Shown here one piece after another: positions 12,822 through 24,727 of a stretch of DNA of 64,000 bases. Both the position numbers and the translations under genes were made by a program. Each line of letters starts with the position of its first letter. The stretch's first letter is position 1. The DNA is from Pegea sp. RAD2-039 (lineage: Eukaryota; Chordata; Thaliacea; Salpida; Salpidae), in the NCBI GenBank assembly GCA_034620365.1, contig JAQGEQ010000235.1, positions 1-64,000 on the forward strand. The letters run 5' to 3'. The notes beneath the pieces were generated by a model. The model saw nothing but the letters and a program-made list of their open reading frames with translations, did no database searches and was not told the DNA's origin.

Positions 12822-13007
12822 ATGTTCAACTTCAAAAAAAAGATTAAAACTTGTTCCCAAGCTGTTGCCAAAAATCATTTTAAAGATTTTGTAAAATTAT
12901 TTGAAGAAGAACTTCTCGACAGACATTTTGATTTCATAAATGTTCTTTTCTATTTCAAAAACGACAAAAACCGAGATAAAACTGCTGAGATGACAACAGC
13001 TGTTTAA
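12822..13007 (+). CDS. 61-codon ORF conserved in three units, unit 1 copy
   Basis: ATG in context AAAACATGT, then KKKIKTCSQAVAKNHFKDF and a helix-prone acidic end. A classic acceptor (TTCTTCTTTGCAG, ending 12739) lies 82 bases upstream and AATAAA follows near 13080, so this may be the last exon of a short gene. All three units keep the frame open. Differences between the unit 1 and unit 2 copies inside the ORF all change amino acids (Leu/Ile, Asp/Arg, Phe/Ile, Arg/Gly). A second frame (12658-12894) overlaps but includes a poly-T-encoded Phe run and is less convincing. Family unknown. Confidence 0.4.
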   Translation: MFNFKKKIKTCSQAVAKNHFKDFVKLFEEELLDRHFDFINVLFYFKNDKNRDKTAEMTTAV

Positions 13008-13984
13008 GATCTAGTAAGACAGCTTCATTGCTACCTTTCCTTGTAAATATTTTTCTTTCAACTGAATTTATTAATTAATCAATAAAAAGAAAAATTCAAA
13101 TCAAAAAGTATTTAAGAAAAATAATAAAACTTTAATTTCATCAAATTTTATCAAACTTTATTTTAGAGTAAAATTTATTAACATAAATTGATTTGTATCC
13201 AAATATTGCTGATTTAAAATTAATAAAAATAATCTTTTCCCTTTAGAAATAAACTGAAAACCTAATAAGATATCTAATTAAAAAGCAGTCAGAACAAACA
13301 AACAAACTAGGAGTTTTGTATTTTGTTATTTTACTGTTATCTAGCGTTAATTGTTCTGTTATAAAAATTTTCTTTTAATTCTACTGTTTATAAACATCTA
13401 ATTGGATAATATTTATTTTATAATCTTTAATATTATTTCAAGAAAACAATCCATTTATTTAATTTAATGAAAATAATTTATAGTTCAAAATTTAATAAAA
13501 ATTTAGAATTGAACTTTTTTAAACTTTTCAAAACCAAAATAAAATATAACTAATCGAAAAAATTAATAGAAGCTATCTAGACACAATAATTGCAAGTAAT
13601 AAATGGTAATAAAACGAAAAATATTCTTGTTTATATAAATTTAGAAATTACCATCGTATAATCGAAAAAAATTTATTTTAGTTAAATATTTCATAATTAA
13701 TTTTTTAATTAAAAGTTTACAAATATTAACTATAAATTAGTTTAATAAAAAATAGTCAACCTAAAAGAAATTTCTAAACATTAAAGTAAAAATAAAATAA
13801 TAATTTAAATAACTTTCAATTATCTTTTTCAAATTGTATTATCCCTCTAATCAGTTAAATTGCAAAATTAAAAAAGTAGAAAATTTAATAATATCTTATT
13901 TTACAAAAAGCAATACTGATAAAATTATAAAAATGCAAACACAAACATTCTATTTGAATAAGTTATTTATCAGAAGTGATTTGT
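13008..13984. other. AT-rich spacer, unit 1
   Basis: Shared with units 2 and 3. Nothing coding is seen; an AATAAA near 13080 may serve the 61-codon ORF. Confidence 0.4.
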
Positions 13985-14763
13985 ATATTATATATTGTGA
14001 TTGGTGACAGTAAAAATCTTTTATGAAAACTGGTGGATCCAAATAAAAGTGGCAAAACTTTACGGTCAACTGTATAGAAAATTCCTGAAAACTGACTTCA
14101 TCAAAGCAAGCTTGCAATTGCAAATCCTGCAAAAAAATTTATTCTGGTGAAGATCCGGTAATAGAATGCTTTAAATGTCTCTTCTGCTTTCATCTCACCT
14201 GTAGTGATGTGAGCAAGAAAATTTATGATATGTTTGATAAAAACCAAATGAAGCAAATGGGATTTAAATGGTTCTGCATTAAATGAATAACCATGAACAC
14301 AACAGCTCCCTCAACCAATTCTGATGAAAACCTATTATCAGACATCAGCAGATCTGTATCTGCTTAATTAGCCAAATTTAAATCGGAAATTGGCAACGAT
14401 GTTGCCATGAACAGTGAGAAATTTTCTAGTTTGTCTAAATCAGTGAACGAACTGAATGCCTCTACAAAGAAACCAGACACATGGGTCTCGGTGGTCGGTG
14501 ATTCCGGTTACAACAAAAATGCTAGTATGGTGCAGATTCTTGCTACGAAGGTCACCGATATGCACAAAACACTCACCTTAGACCATGAGGACAGAGAAAA
14601 CGATTTCATCATCTTTAATGTCTATGGGACTGATAAAGATGATGACAGTAAGTTTTTTAATCAAATGTGCTCTTAAAGCCTTGATTTTTTTAACGTTCCA
14701 AAGGTATCAATGACTAGATTTGGAGCAAAAAGCTCAGATCGTCAAAAACCGTTGAAAGTGTCC
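13985..14763 (+). mobile_element. ORF1-only relic of a CR1-like LINE, unit 1
   Basis: Resembles the 5' UTR end and ORF1 of the LINE at 18945-20643: GGTGACAGTAAAAATCTTTT leader, degraded PHD-finger region (the C-I/L-x-C and HLTC pairs still readable), then the region corresponding to STKKPDTWVSVVGDS. It is broken by frameshifts and stops, and stops at the point corresponding to RPLKVS of ORF1. No ORF2 or 3' end follows, the reverse of ordinary 5' truncation. Present at the same place in all three units, so it predates the duplication. Confidence 0.8.
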
Positions 14764-16441
14764 TAAACAGTAAACAGTAAATTTTCAATAGTAATTTTAA
14801 ATCAAGAATACAATTTGTAGTCAGCATATCGTTTATAATAATTGAAAAATCATTGTAGAAATCGATAACAAGAATTTATTTGAATAAATTTATCAACCTC
14901 TACATCCTTTGATATTTTATGTGTAATGCACATCAAAGTAATCAACTGTTTTACATAAAACTACTATAAAACATTGGAGATATTTACCAACTTTTTTATG
15001 CGGCATTTTACAGCTGAATCGTTTTTTCTAACTTCTATTTAGCAACGTTTTTGTATATACTTTTTCAAAGATTTATAGTAAGCTTAAAGACAATATTATA
15101 ATAAGTTTTAATAATGTTGAAAAACTAAGCTTTGTAAATTATATTTCAGGCTCTAATAAATAGATACTTTCTAGAAATAATTTAAATTTGTTTTCAAAAG
15201 TTTATAGAAGTTTAATTTTTGACTATGATATTTACTATTTACTTATTTTTTATAATAGAAAAACAGTGTAGGAAATGTAACTCTAAAAATATATGTAAAT
15301 TTAAAAAACAAACAAATTATATATATTATGGTACCTTGTAAACTGTTTTCAATTTTGTGCTATCATATAGTTTTTAGTTTTATTGCATTTATTCTTTTAA
15401 AATTAATTTCATAAACTATATTTGATGTATAATAGTACATAAGATAATAAAAAAATATAATTGGTAAAAACAAATTTGAATTATGGCTTTTAATTTCTTT
15501 TTTTTTCAAATGATAACTAAACACAAATATTTAAATAAATCTATTTGTTATGTAACTTTCATCATCTTACCTTATATGTTTTCTCCAGATATTTATCTGT
15601 TATTTAATTTTCTTTTCAATATAGTCAATATTTTTTAATCGTTTTTCAAAATTCATAGATAAATTTGTGTTTTTTTAAATAAAAGCCTACTTTAAGGAAT
15701 TTTTTGTTTCAAAATAAATATAAATCAATAAGTATTTATTTTGGAAAAACAATATATCTTAAGAAGATTTTTTTTTATTTTACTAAATAAAATTATGTTA
15801 TTGTTAATTTAATAATTCATAATTTGACGGATAATTTTTTTATATGATTTGTAAGTGTTTTAATTATACTATTAATTTGTTTCAAGTTTTACTTGGAAGC
15901 AACAATTTTATTACATATTAAGGTGACTTACATTTAAAATATTTTTTATATAATTGTTATTTGTAATGATAAGCCAAATGTATAATAAGGAGTTACTTTA
16001 ATCTTACTTCCAATGATTTATCCTGGTTCAAAACTTTGGGGTGCTTGAATTGTTATAGTTGGTAGAAGATGACATATATTTCTAGAATTTCAAGAGTTAT
16101 GAAAGCTAAAAGATGAAGTTATAGAATTTTATCGATTAGCAAACATACTTATTAAGAAAATGTTTTTCTTGGATAGGAAAAAGTAGAAGCTCCAATCTGA
16201 AAATATACTTTGGATTTTTTCCTGTGTTTGCTGCATGAATACTCACAACTAGTTTTAATATCAAACTCAAAGCAGTCATACTATTCCCCACAATTCAATA
16301 TTTACCCACGTTCTCAGTTGAAAGACCTATTCTGTGTTTGAAGCTGATATTTTTAGATTAATAAAAATATTTTATATTTTTTGTTGTGAAGTAAATTATT
16401 AAAATGAAAATATTCGAAATTATCTAAAGCTTTTTTTGTAG
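14764..16441. other. Spacer or 5' intron upstream of the USP gene, unit 1
   Basis: AT-rich. If the USP gene has an upstream first exon it should lie here or further left, but no convincing start exon was seen. A faint decayed coding look at about 16010-16330 might be an old transposon; it is not called. Confidence 0.35.
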
Positions 16442-18094
16442 AAAGTTGATGCAAGTAAAAAGAACATGAAAGAATTAAATACAGATTTGCTTGGACTAAA
16501 TGAAAAATATTTTGGTCTACACAATGTAAGAAAATCTTCATATTTCATTTTTATCATTTTAAACTGTACAAATTTATTTTAACAGTTTGGAAACACTTGT
16601 TATTGCAACTCTGTGTTACAAGCTCTCTTCTTCTGTCCACCATTTCGCAAAAAAGTCTTGACATATCGAAATGAAAAACTGAAACAAGGGACCTCAAAGG
16701 AAGATACACTTTTAGCATGTCTTTGTGAGTTGTTCTACAATATCACAAGTCAAAAGAAAAAGAATGGCGTTTTATTTCCAAAACAATTCATTGCAAGATT
16801 GCGAAAAGAGTATGGTAAGTAGAAATTAAGGATAACAAACAATGAACAAAAAGTACATTTGGTGGTTTCAGAGTCGTTTGACAACTATGAACAGCATGAT
16901 GCACATGAACTGTTCAATCGTCTTATTAATTCTATTCATCTAGTGCTTGTAGAAGAAAATAAAGAAGTGAAACGAAATCAGGAATCAAATTTGCAACAAG
17001 CAGCTATTATGAAGAAGCAGTGTACGAGTATATTAAAGCAAAAGAAACACAATGAGCAGATCACTAAGAAAATTCCTTCAGATGCTGCTGAGTTGCAACA
17101 AGTATGATGAACTTCCTATTGTACTAATTACTACTTCATTTTTTATCTAGAAAAGTGTAAACAACACAGTTGATGACAAACAAGATAACAATGAAATAAA
17201 TGATACTTGGATTAATGAAATTTTTCAAGGAACCTTTTCTACTATCACCAGATGTTTGACCTGTGAGACGGTATTCGATTCAAAACATTTTTGTAATTTT
17301 ATTAACTTTCCTATTTCATTTGAGGTTCACAAAACTTCATGATAAAAATATTAATTAATTATTTTTTAATCACCGAAAAGTTTCTGATAAAATTTTTACT
17401 TTAAGGTTAAACATCGAGATGAAGACTTTCTGGATCTTTCGATTGATATTGAAGAAAATACTTCTATCACACATTGTTTGAGGTTTCTTGATGTTTCAAT
17501 ACATATTTAGAAGCAACTAATACGCTTTTTAGAGATTTCAGTAACCAGCAAACTTTATGTGATGAACACAAGTATTCATGTGATGTATGCAGAAGTAAAC
17601 AAGAAGCTCAGATCGCGTAAGTTATCTCGCGCGATTTCTTTCATGATGAAGTAAATTTGTTTGTAGAATGAAAATAAAAAAATTGCCACAAGTTCTGGTT
17701 CTACATTTGAAAAGATTCAAATATTGTGATAAGTTGAATAAATACACTAAGCTCTCATACCGAGTTGTGTTTCCTTTCGAACTACGATTGTTCAATACTA
17801 CGGCTGACGCTGAGAACTCTGATCGTCTATATGATCTCTTTGCTGTTGTTGTCCACTGTGGATCGTAAGTTGATAAATAAGTGTCTTCTACTACTCAGGT
17901 TTCATTTTGATGTTTGTAGAGGACCACAAAGAGGTCATTATGTGTCTATAGTAAAAAGTCATGGAACTTGGTTACTGTTTGATGATGATAATGTAGAAAT
18001 AGTCGAGCCAAGTAGTATGGAAGATTTCTTTGGCATCTCATCTGATGAGAATTGCAAATCTGGCTATATACTATTTTATCAATGCAAGGAATAA
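16442..18094 (+). CDS. USP12/USP46-type ubiquitin-specific protease, unit 1
   Basis: Eight exons: 16442-16525, 16586-16814, 16872-17101, 17151-17270, 17406-17482, 17533-17616, 17667-17864 and 17920-18094. All have GT-AG borders and matching phases, giving 398 codons plus stop; human USP12 and USP46 are about 370 aa. The Cys box [13 protein letters not shown] holds the catalytic Cys, the QHDAHELFN block and the FQGT region follow, zinc-binding pairs CLTC and CDVC are present, and the His box is [12 protein letters not shown] followed by WLLFDDD. The family removes ubiquitin from substrates and is activated by WD-repeat partners (WDR48/WDR20); that partnership is family knowledge. The initiating exon is not identified; an internal ATG is the ninth codon of the first exon shown. 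AATAAA overlaps the stop and another lies at about 18350. An insert after HLVLVEEN makes the linker longer than in human USP46. Confidence 0.92.
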
Positions 18095-18454
18095 AATCAT
18101 TTTTACGTTGCTTCTTATCTTAATGTTTTAAATACTTTCTCAATATGTTTGTCTACTGTTGCTTTGTTGTTTCAAAATTACGTTTTAATTATTTGGAAAA
18201 CATTTTGCTTTTAGTATTTGTTGTTTTTAAATTTTGTACATTTCATTTTCTAGCTTCTGTTTACCGTGATTGTGTTCATCAAAATATTCTTTTGAAATAT
18301 TCATGTGATGTCCTATACTGCAAGGATTCTATAAGATTCCATACAAGACAATAAATGAAAATAATTTGTTTATCGTGTAGTGGAGGTACAATGCAAACGA
18401 AAAAAATGAGTCAACTTCTGTTTTAACAGCTGCTTAGCCTCTATTATAATAAAG

Positions 18455-18944
18455 ATAAAAAAGTTGTATGAAAAAAGCACCTCCCCATAACACATTCTCA
18501 CAAACAATATTTATTAAGTTAGAAGTATCATAAGAAAAGTATGTAACTCCTGGCATTTCAGTAGCTCTCAAAGCAGATAACAGTGAACAAACTTATAAAA
18601 TGTTAATAATATATAAAAATAATAAAAACACAGTTGGAAAATGCTTGGAATCATTGTAACAGTTCAACTTATACTTGAACAACGCGAGTGATTTTGATCA
18701 AACGATATCTCATTGCAGCTGCTTCAAAGTACTAATTGTGTGGTATGAGAAAAACAAAATACTTCAATTAACGTACCAGGCAATATGAGCTTATCAACAT
18801 ATAATTTGTGTCTTGTATATATCTTATGTGTCTTATATATCACGATGTTTAAAGCTATCTGATTTCATATTAAGTTTCCTGTATACCAATATTCTAGATA
18901 TAGTCTGAACAGATTCGATTTGTTTGATATCGATATTTATTCTA
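18455..18944 (-). mobile_element. Old antisense LINE, 3' half, unit 1
   Basis: Diverged reverse complement of the LINE 3' end (GCACCTC...AACACATTCTCACAAA at its tail, then the C-terminal ORF2 region). It continues at 20644 after the ORF2-deleted LINE that split it. The unit 3 copy at 62030-63030 is unsplit. Confidence 0.75.
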
Positions 18945-20643
18945 TTTGAATAAGTTTCAGGTTATAGGTTCTAATTGAATAAGTGCTTATAAGTTGTGAT
19001 AAAGTTATTTCTAGGAAGTGAATTGTTTATTATATATATATTATATATTGTGGTTGGTGACAGTAAAAATCTTTTTTAAAACTTTGGTGGATACACATTT
19101 TTGAATAACTGCTAATAAGCTGTGATTAACTTTTGTGGTGTATTTATTTATATTTTTACTTATTATTATTTATTATTATTTACTATATATTATTAACTTG
19201 GTATGTGTATTTATATATTTATTTATATACATATCACATACATTTATCTGACTTATAAATTTTAAACTTTGGTGGGAGTTACTAAAAATCTATCATGGAA
19301 ACTATGGTAGATACAAATGGCAGGACCTTGCGGTCAAAAACTCTAAAAAACCCAAGCAAACCAAGTTCTTCAGAACAAGCTTGCAATGGCAATTGCCAAG
19401 CTTTTAACAAAACTTGCTCTGGTGAAGATCTGGCAATAGATTGCATCAAATGCCTCTCTAGGTTTCACCTCACTTGTAGTGATGTGAGTAAAACATTTTA
19501 TGATACATTTGAAAATAATAAAATGCAGCAAGTGGGATTTTGTTGGTCCTGCATTAAATGTAGATCTATGGACAAAACAACTACCTCGTCCAACACTAAT
19601 ACAAGCCTATTGTCCGACATCAGCAACACCATAGCCACTGAATTGGCCAAATTTAAATCCGAAATTGGCAACGATGTTGCCAAAATCAATGAAAAGATTT
19701 CTATCTTATCCAAATCTATGATTGAACTGGATGCCTCCACAAAGAAGCCTCTCACATAGGCCTCAGTTGTTGGTAATTCTGGATCCGAAAAAAATACTAG
19801 CTTGGTGCAACTTCTTGCCAAGAAGGTTACTGACACGCGCAAAAAACTTACTCTGGACCGGGAGGATAGAGAAAACAATGTCATCATCTTTGGTGTCTCT
19901 GAGACTGATAAAGACGATGACATCAAGACTTTTAATCAAACGTGCACTCAAAGCCTTGGTGCTGTGGAGGCTCCAAAAGTTTCAATGACCAGACTCGGGG
20001 CAAAAAGATCAAATCATAAAAGACCGTTAAAAGTGTCCTTTCAGGAAAGATGGGACAAACTTAGATTTCTTGCTAAGCTGTATAAGCTTAAGCAGGACGA
20101 AAATTTCCAGGGCATCAGAGTAGAACATGATATGTGTGAAGATGATCGCTTAGAAAATAAGCGTCTTCTAAAAGAGGCGTACAGCCGAAATCAGAAAGAG
20201 CAACCAACTGATTTCAAATACAAAGTTCGAGGTCCACCATGGGCTTTAAAGATTGTGAAGGTCTTTTCAAAAAACGGAAGTGCAAAATAACCACTGGACC
20301 CACATCATCCTTATTCAACCTCTCTTCGCACAAAATTATTAATACTATGCTTCCAGCCCAAGATAACATTACACAGAAGCCTACCAACAAATCTTACAAG
20401 TGTCTAAAAGACAATTTTTCTGTTGTTCAGAAAAGCTGAATTGTTATAATATCGCCAACATTGCCATTTCTAAACTGTGAATTTTTCGCTTTTACAATAC
20501 TATGATTCTGTGCAATTCTTCATTGTAATATGCTTTTTCGTTTACACGTCAAATAGATCTAATTTGTGAGAATGTGTGTTAGCGAGAGGTGCTCTCTTTA
20601 GGCATCCTCCTTTACATTTGTTGTAATAAATAAATAAAAATCA
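18945..20643 (+). mobile_element. CR1-like LINE with full ORF1 and ORF2 almost wholly deleted
   Basis: Has a 5' leader of about 350 bases, ORF1 (19295-20290), the first codons of ORF2 (ATG 20239), then a jump at about 20427 to the last codons of ORF2, the 3' UTR and an (AATA)n tail. About 2.7 kb is missing compared with 39161-42208. ORF1 encodes a PHD-like finger (CNGNC, CIKC, HLTC, CWSCIKC), a coiled-coil-prone middle and a basic C-terminal part; it is broken by one TAG at 19757-19759 where the other copies have TGG. Unit 3 has an uninterrupted empty site (near 62540, TTTGATATTACTAATTGG). Confidence 0.88.
19295..20290 (+). pseudogene. LINE ORF1 (PHD-finger protein), one nonsense codon
   Basis: Frame runs 331 codons with a single TAG at 19757-19759 (TGG in the copy at 38611). 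N-terminal Cys/His pattern of a PHD-type zinc finger at about residues 30-95, then a Ser/Thr-rich, helix-prone segment and the conserved block VIIFGVSETDKDDD, and a basic C-terminus. ORF1 proteins of this LINE clade are thought to bind the element RNA. It ends inside the start of ORF2 (ATG at 20239). Confidence 0.85.
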
Positions 20644-21150
20644 GCAATTGGATATGGCATCCATACATTGATATTGTATTCAACAATAAGACGTACAACT
20701 TGAAAAGACTGATAAAGAAGTTTAGATTCTTACAACTTAAGGTCTTTATAATAAAGTAGAGAAGGTTGATTGATTTTGCAAAAGAAGTTCAAACTTAAAT
20801 GTGTCATTAAAGTTTAAATGATAGGGTAGTACCAAGGCTTACGACCGAAATTTTTTGTGGAATAATAAATCTACTGATAGATTATTGGTTTAATGAATTT
20901 GCAGTTGGTTTATAGAAGAGTGTTATAAGTTCAGAATTTTTCGGCTTGATTCTGAGTTACCAGTTCATACACTAGTTTTCTACAGTGAATAAAACAGTTT
21001 GAAATTTTGAAGGATTGCAAAATAATAGCATGGTGTCATCTGCATACACAAAAACACTGAAATCATCTACTGCTACTAGTCTTCTGATGAGATCATCATT
21101 GAAAATTAAACAGAAAAAGAAACCCAGAACAGAAACCTGACCAACATTTA
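20644..21150 (-). mobile_element. Old antisense LINE continued, unit 1
   Basis: Continues the relic at 18455-18944. The reverse complement still shows the region around the YADD motif (near 21040-21055 on the plus strand, CATCTGCATACACAAA). It is broken again at 21150 by LINE-2. In unit 3 the same relic is followed directly by GTTGCATATAGCATC. Confidence 0.75.
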
Positions 21151-24100
21151 TTTATTTATTTATTTATTACAATAAATGTGAAGGAGGGTGCCTAAAAAGA
21201 GCACCTCTCGCTAACACACATTCTCACAAATTAGATCTATTTGACGTGTAAACGAAAAAGCATATGACAATGAAGAATTGCACAGAATCATAGTATTGTA
21301 AAAGAGAAAAATTCACAGTTTAGAAATGGCAATGTTGGCGATATTATAACAATTCAGCTTTTCCTTGAACAGCATAAGTGATTTTGACATGACAATCTCT
21401 GATGGCAGATTGTTCCATGTACTGATTGTGCGGTATGAGAAAAAACTTAATCTGGTTAACGTAGCTGGTGGAGTGGGCTTATTAAGATGTAATTTATGTC
21501 TTCTAAGTTGATATAACTTGAGGGAGGGACTAATGGAGAAAAAGTCATCAAACTGAAGATCAATTAGGTTGTGAATAATTTTAAAAATCAGAATAAGGTC
21601 GTATTTGATTCTTCGGATTTCCAAAGTATCTAGATTGAAGAAGCTCAGACGATGGTTATAACTCTCGTATTTGATATTAAGTTTCCTGCAAACCAATCTC
21701 GTAAATGTTGCCTGAACAGATTCGATTTTTCTGATATCACCAACTTGATATGGCACCCATGCACTGATATTGTATTCAAGAATAGGGCGTATGTAGAGTT
21801 TGAAAAGGTTGACGAAAAACCATGGATCTTTAGAATTAAAAGTCTTTATGATGAGGTGGACAAGCTTGATAGATTTTCCAAAGATTCTGGAAACATAATT
21901 GTGCCATTTGAAGTCAGATGTCAGAGTAATGCCGAGGTCTATGACTGAGGATACTCGTTCAAGAATGGATCCATTGATGTAGTATTGGTTGCTGAAGTTG
22001 GCCGCTGGCTTACGGGAGAATGTTATAACTTCAGACTTTGTTGGCTGGATTTTAAGTTGCCAATTCGCAGACCAGTTTTCTACAATGTTTAGTGCAGTTT
22101 GGAGTTTTGAGTGAGAACCAGATAATAGCTTGATGTCATCTGCATACACAAACACACTGACATTGTCTACTGTTATTAGTCTTCTGATGAGGTCTTCAAT
22201 GAAAATCAAAAAGAGAAGTGGACCCAGAACGGAACCCTGAGGAACGCCGCTGGTGACTTTACTAGGAGTAGATAAAGATCTTTCTACACGGGTTCGTTGG
22301 GTTCTACCTGATAAGAAATCTTCAATCCATTTTAAGATAGAGTTGCTGATTTTTATGTTTTTCAATACAGTAATGAGCTTGTTGTGTGGAACAGAATCAA
22401 ACGCTTTAGCAAAATCAAGGTATATGATGTCACATGGAGTATTACTTTCGTAATGAGCTGTAAGCTCATTGAAAAAAGTGAGATGTTGAGTCAATGAAGA
22501 TGTTTGCTTAACAAAGCCATGCTGGGCATCAGATATTAGATGATGCTCCATTCAATGGCTAGTTATATGGTTGTGAATGATGTGTTCTTGAGTTCTGCAA
22601 ATAACCGAAGTCAGCGAAACTGGTCTGTAGTTAAGTGCAGTTTTTCTAGGACCCTTCTTATAAATTGGAGTAATAATAGCATTCTTCCAAATTTGTGGAA
22701 GTCTTCCCCGCTTAAGAGTCATGTTAAAGAGTAGCGATAAGGGTAGCGCTAAAGAAGAAGTACTTTTTCTTAAAAACAAAGCTGGGATTTGATCTGGGGT
22801 GTTGGAAACTGTTGATTTTAGAGAAGAAATAGCCTTAGATACTATATCAACTGTTATGTCTAGATCTACCAACTCAGAAATATTTGAAAGGATATTGGAG
22901 TAGGAAATAGTAGGAGTATTGCCATCATCGGTTATAAAAACCTTTTCAAATTGTTTGTTTAGCAATTCAGCTTTATTCTTTGGTTCCATCACCAGCTGAT
23001 TGGCGTTATCAAGCAAGGGAGGTAATTGAGATCTCGCCTTAAGCTTGTGATTAATGAAGCCAAAAAACGTTTTCTTGCTAGGTGAAGATAAGATTGCACT
23101 TTTTTTTCCTAAATAGAGGCTATAAACTGATTTCTTGTAGACTAGACAAAGATCTTTGTATAGAGGTTTGATGGAAGGATCTGCTTTAGTTTGTTTGTAT
23201 AAGAGGTTTTTCAAATGCTGTAAATTCCTTAAATATCTTGGCAAGTGTGGTTTTTTGTTGACTCTATATAAAGGTATGAACTTTTTAATTGACTCATTAA
23301 CAATGTTAGTAAACCTTGAGTAGATATCATTGATGTCTTCGGTAGAGTTGAAAACAGAAATCCAGTCAACACCTGATAAAAACTTGTTTATACTGTTATA
23401 ATTTCCACGATAAAAGTTCCGTATGCTTGGAGTTTTAACGTTCGTAGAAAAAGTTTGTTGGAGCTTGAATTCAATCACGTTGTGATCGCATGTCAGAGCA
23501 AAAGGTTCATTTTGATCAACGTAGATAACGTTATCAGGTTTTGATGTGATGAGAAGATCCAAAGTATTACCACTAACTTGGGTTGGAAAAGTAACCATCT
23601 GAGATAGATTATTGGCATCAAGGAAGTTTACAAAGACATGACTCAGATTGGCTAAATTAGTTTTGTCTCCATTCAAATTAAACATTTTTCCATTGAATGC
23701 TAAATTTGGGTTATTCCAATCAATTCTACTAAAATTAAAATCCCCGAGAATATACATCTCAGGACAAACAAGGCTTTTCAGAACCTTCAATAAGGCCTTA
23801 ATAGTAACCTCATCGTTAACTTTAGACGGTGGTAGGTAGGTACATATAAAGCGGGAAAACTTAGACTTTGAGTAATGAAAATTGAAAGCAATAATCTCAA
23901 ATCCTGGGCAATCAATGGTATTTATCTTAATTCTTGAAATCATGGGTGCCAGTGATGTTTTATAGATTACACAAACACCGCCGCCTCTATCAAACAGTCT
24001 ATCACAGCGCAAAGCACGAAAAAGATCACTGTCATCCAGAAAGGAGTCAGGATAAAAGGGTTTCAACCAAGTTTCGGTAATGAAAACAAATGTAAAATCT

Positions 24101-24727
24101 TGAGAAAGCAAAAAAGCTTTCAATTCGAAAATTTTGTTGACAATTGACCGTGCGTTGAAAAACATACCTAATATAAAAGAAAAATTGTCTTTTTGACACT
24201 TGTAAGATTTGGTGGTAGTCTTCTGTGTACTGTTATCTTGGGCTGGAAGCATAGTATTAATAATTTTGTGCGAAGAGAGGTTGAATAAGGATGATGTGGG
24301 TCCAGTGGTTATTTTGCACTTCCGTTTTTTGAAAAGACCTTCACAATCTTTAAAGCCCATGGTGGACCTCGAACTTTGTATTTGAAATCAGTTGGTTGCT
24401 CTTTCTGATTTCGGCTGTACGCCTCTTTTAGAAGACGCTTATTTTCTACGCGATCATCTTCACACATATCATGTGCTACTCTGATGCCCTGGAATTTTTC
24501 GTCCTGCTTAAGTTTATACAGCTTAGCAAGAAACTTACGTTTGTCCCATCTTTCCTGAAAGGAAACTTTTAACGGTCTTTTATGATTTGATCTTTTTGCC
24601 CCGAGTCTGGTCATTGAAACTTTTGGAGTGTCCACAGCAACAAGGCCTTGAGAGCACATTTGATTAAAAGTCTTGATGTCATCGTCTTTATCAGTCTCAG
24701 GGACACCAAAGATGATGACATTGTTTT
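21150..24727 (-). mobile_element. LINE-2: 5'-truncated CR1-like LINE, one nonsense codon in ORF2
   Basis: Minus strand. Starts in ORF1 at about 24727 (ENNVIIFG block) and ends with an (AATA)n tail at 21153-21180. ORF1 remnant 24309-24727; ORF2 from ATG 24360 to 21313, interrupted only by TGA at 22552-22554, where the intact copy has Leu-Thr (TTGACG against TGAATG). Endonuclease blocks (ITETWL, GGGVCVIY, GDFN) and reverse transcriptase blocks (NYRPVSLTS, GVPQGSVLGP, VYADD) are all present. Unit 3 preserves the empty site at about 63034-63044, so this insertion is younger than the split between units 1 and 3. Confidence 0.93.

Noticed and set aside
16010..16330. Possible hAT-type transposase relic (a frame reading PTFSVER)
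   Set aside because: The resemblance to the hAT C-terminal motif is a few residues long and needs several frame changes; not enough to call.
18145..18354. Separate 69-codon gene after the USP stop
   Set aside because: It lies in the likely 3' UTR, is AT- and Phe/Val/Leu-rich, and its repetition at 61749 is explained by the duplication.
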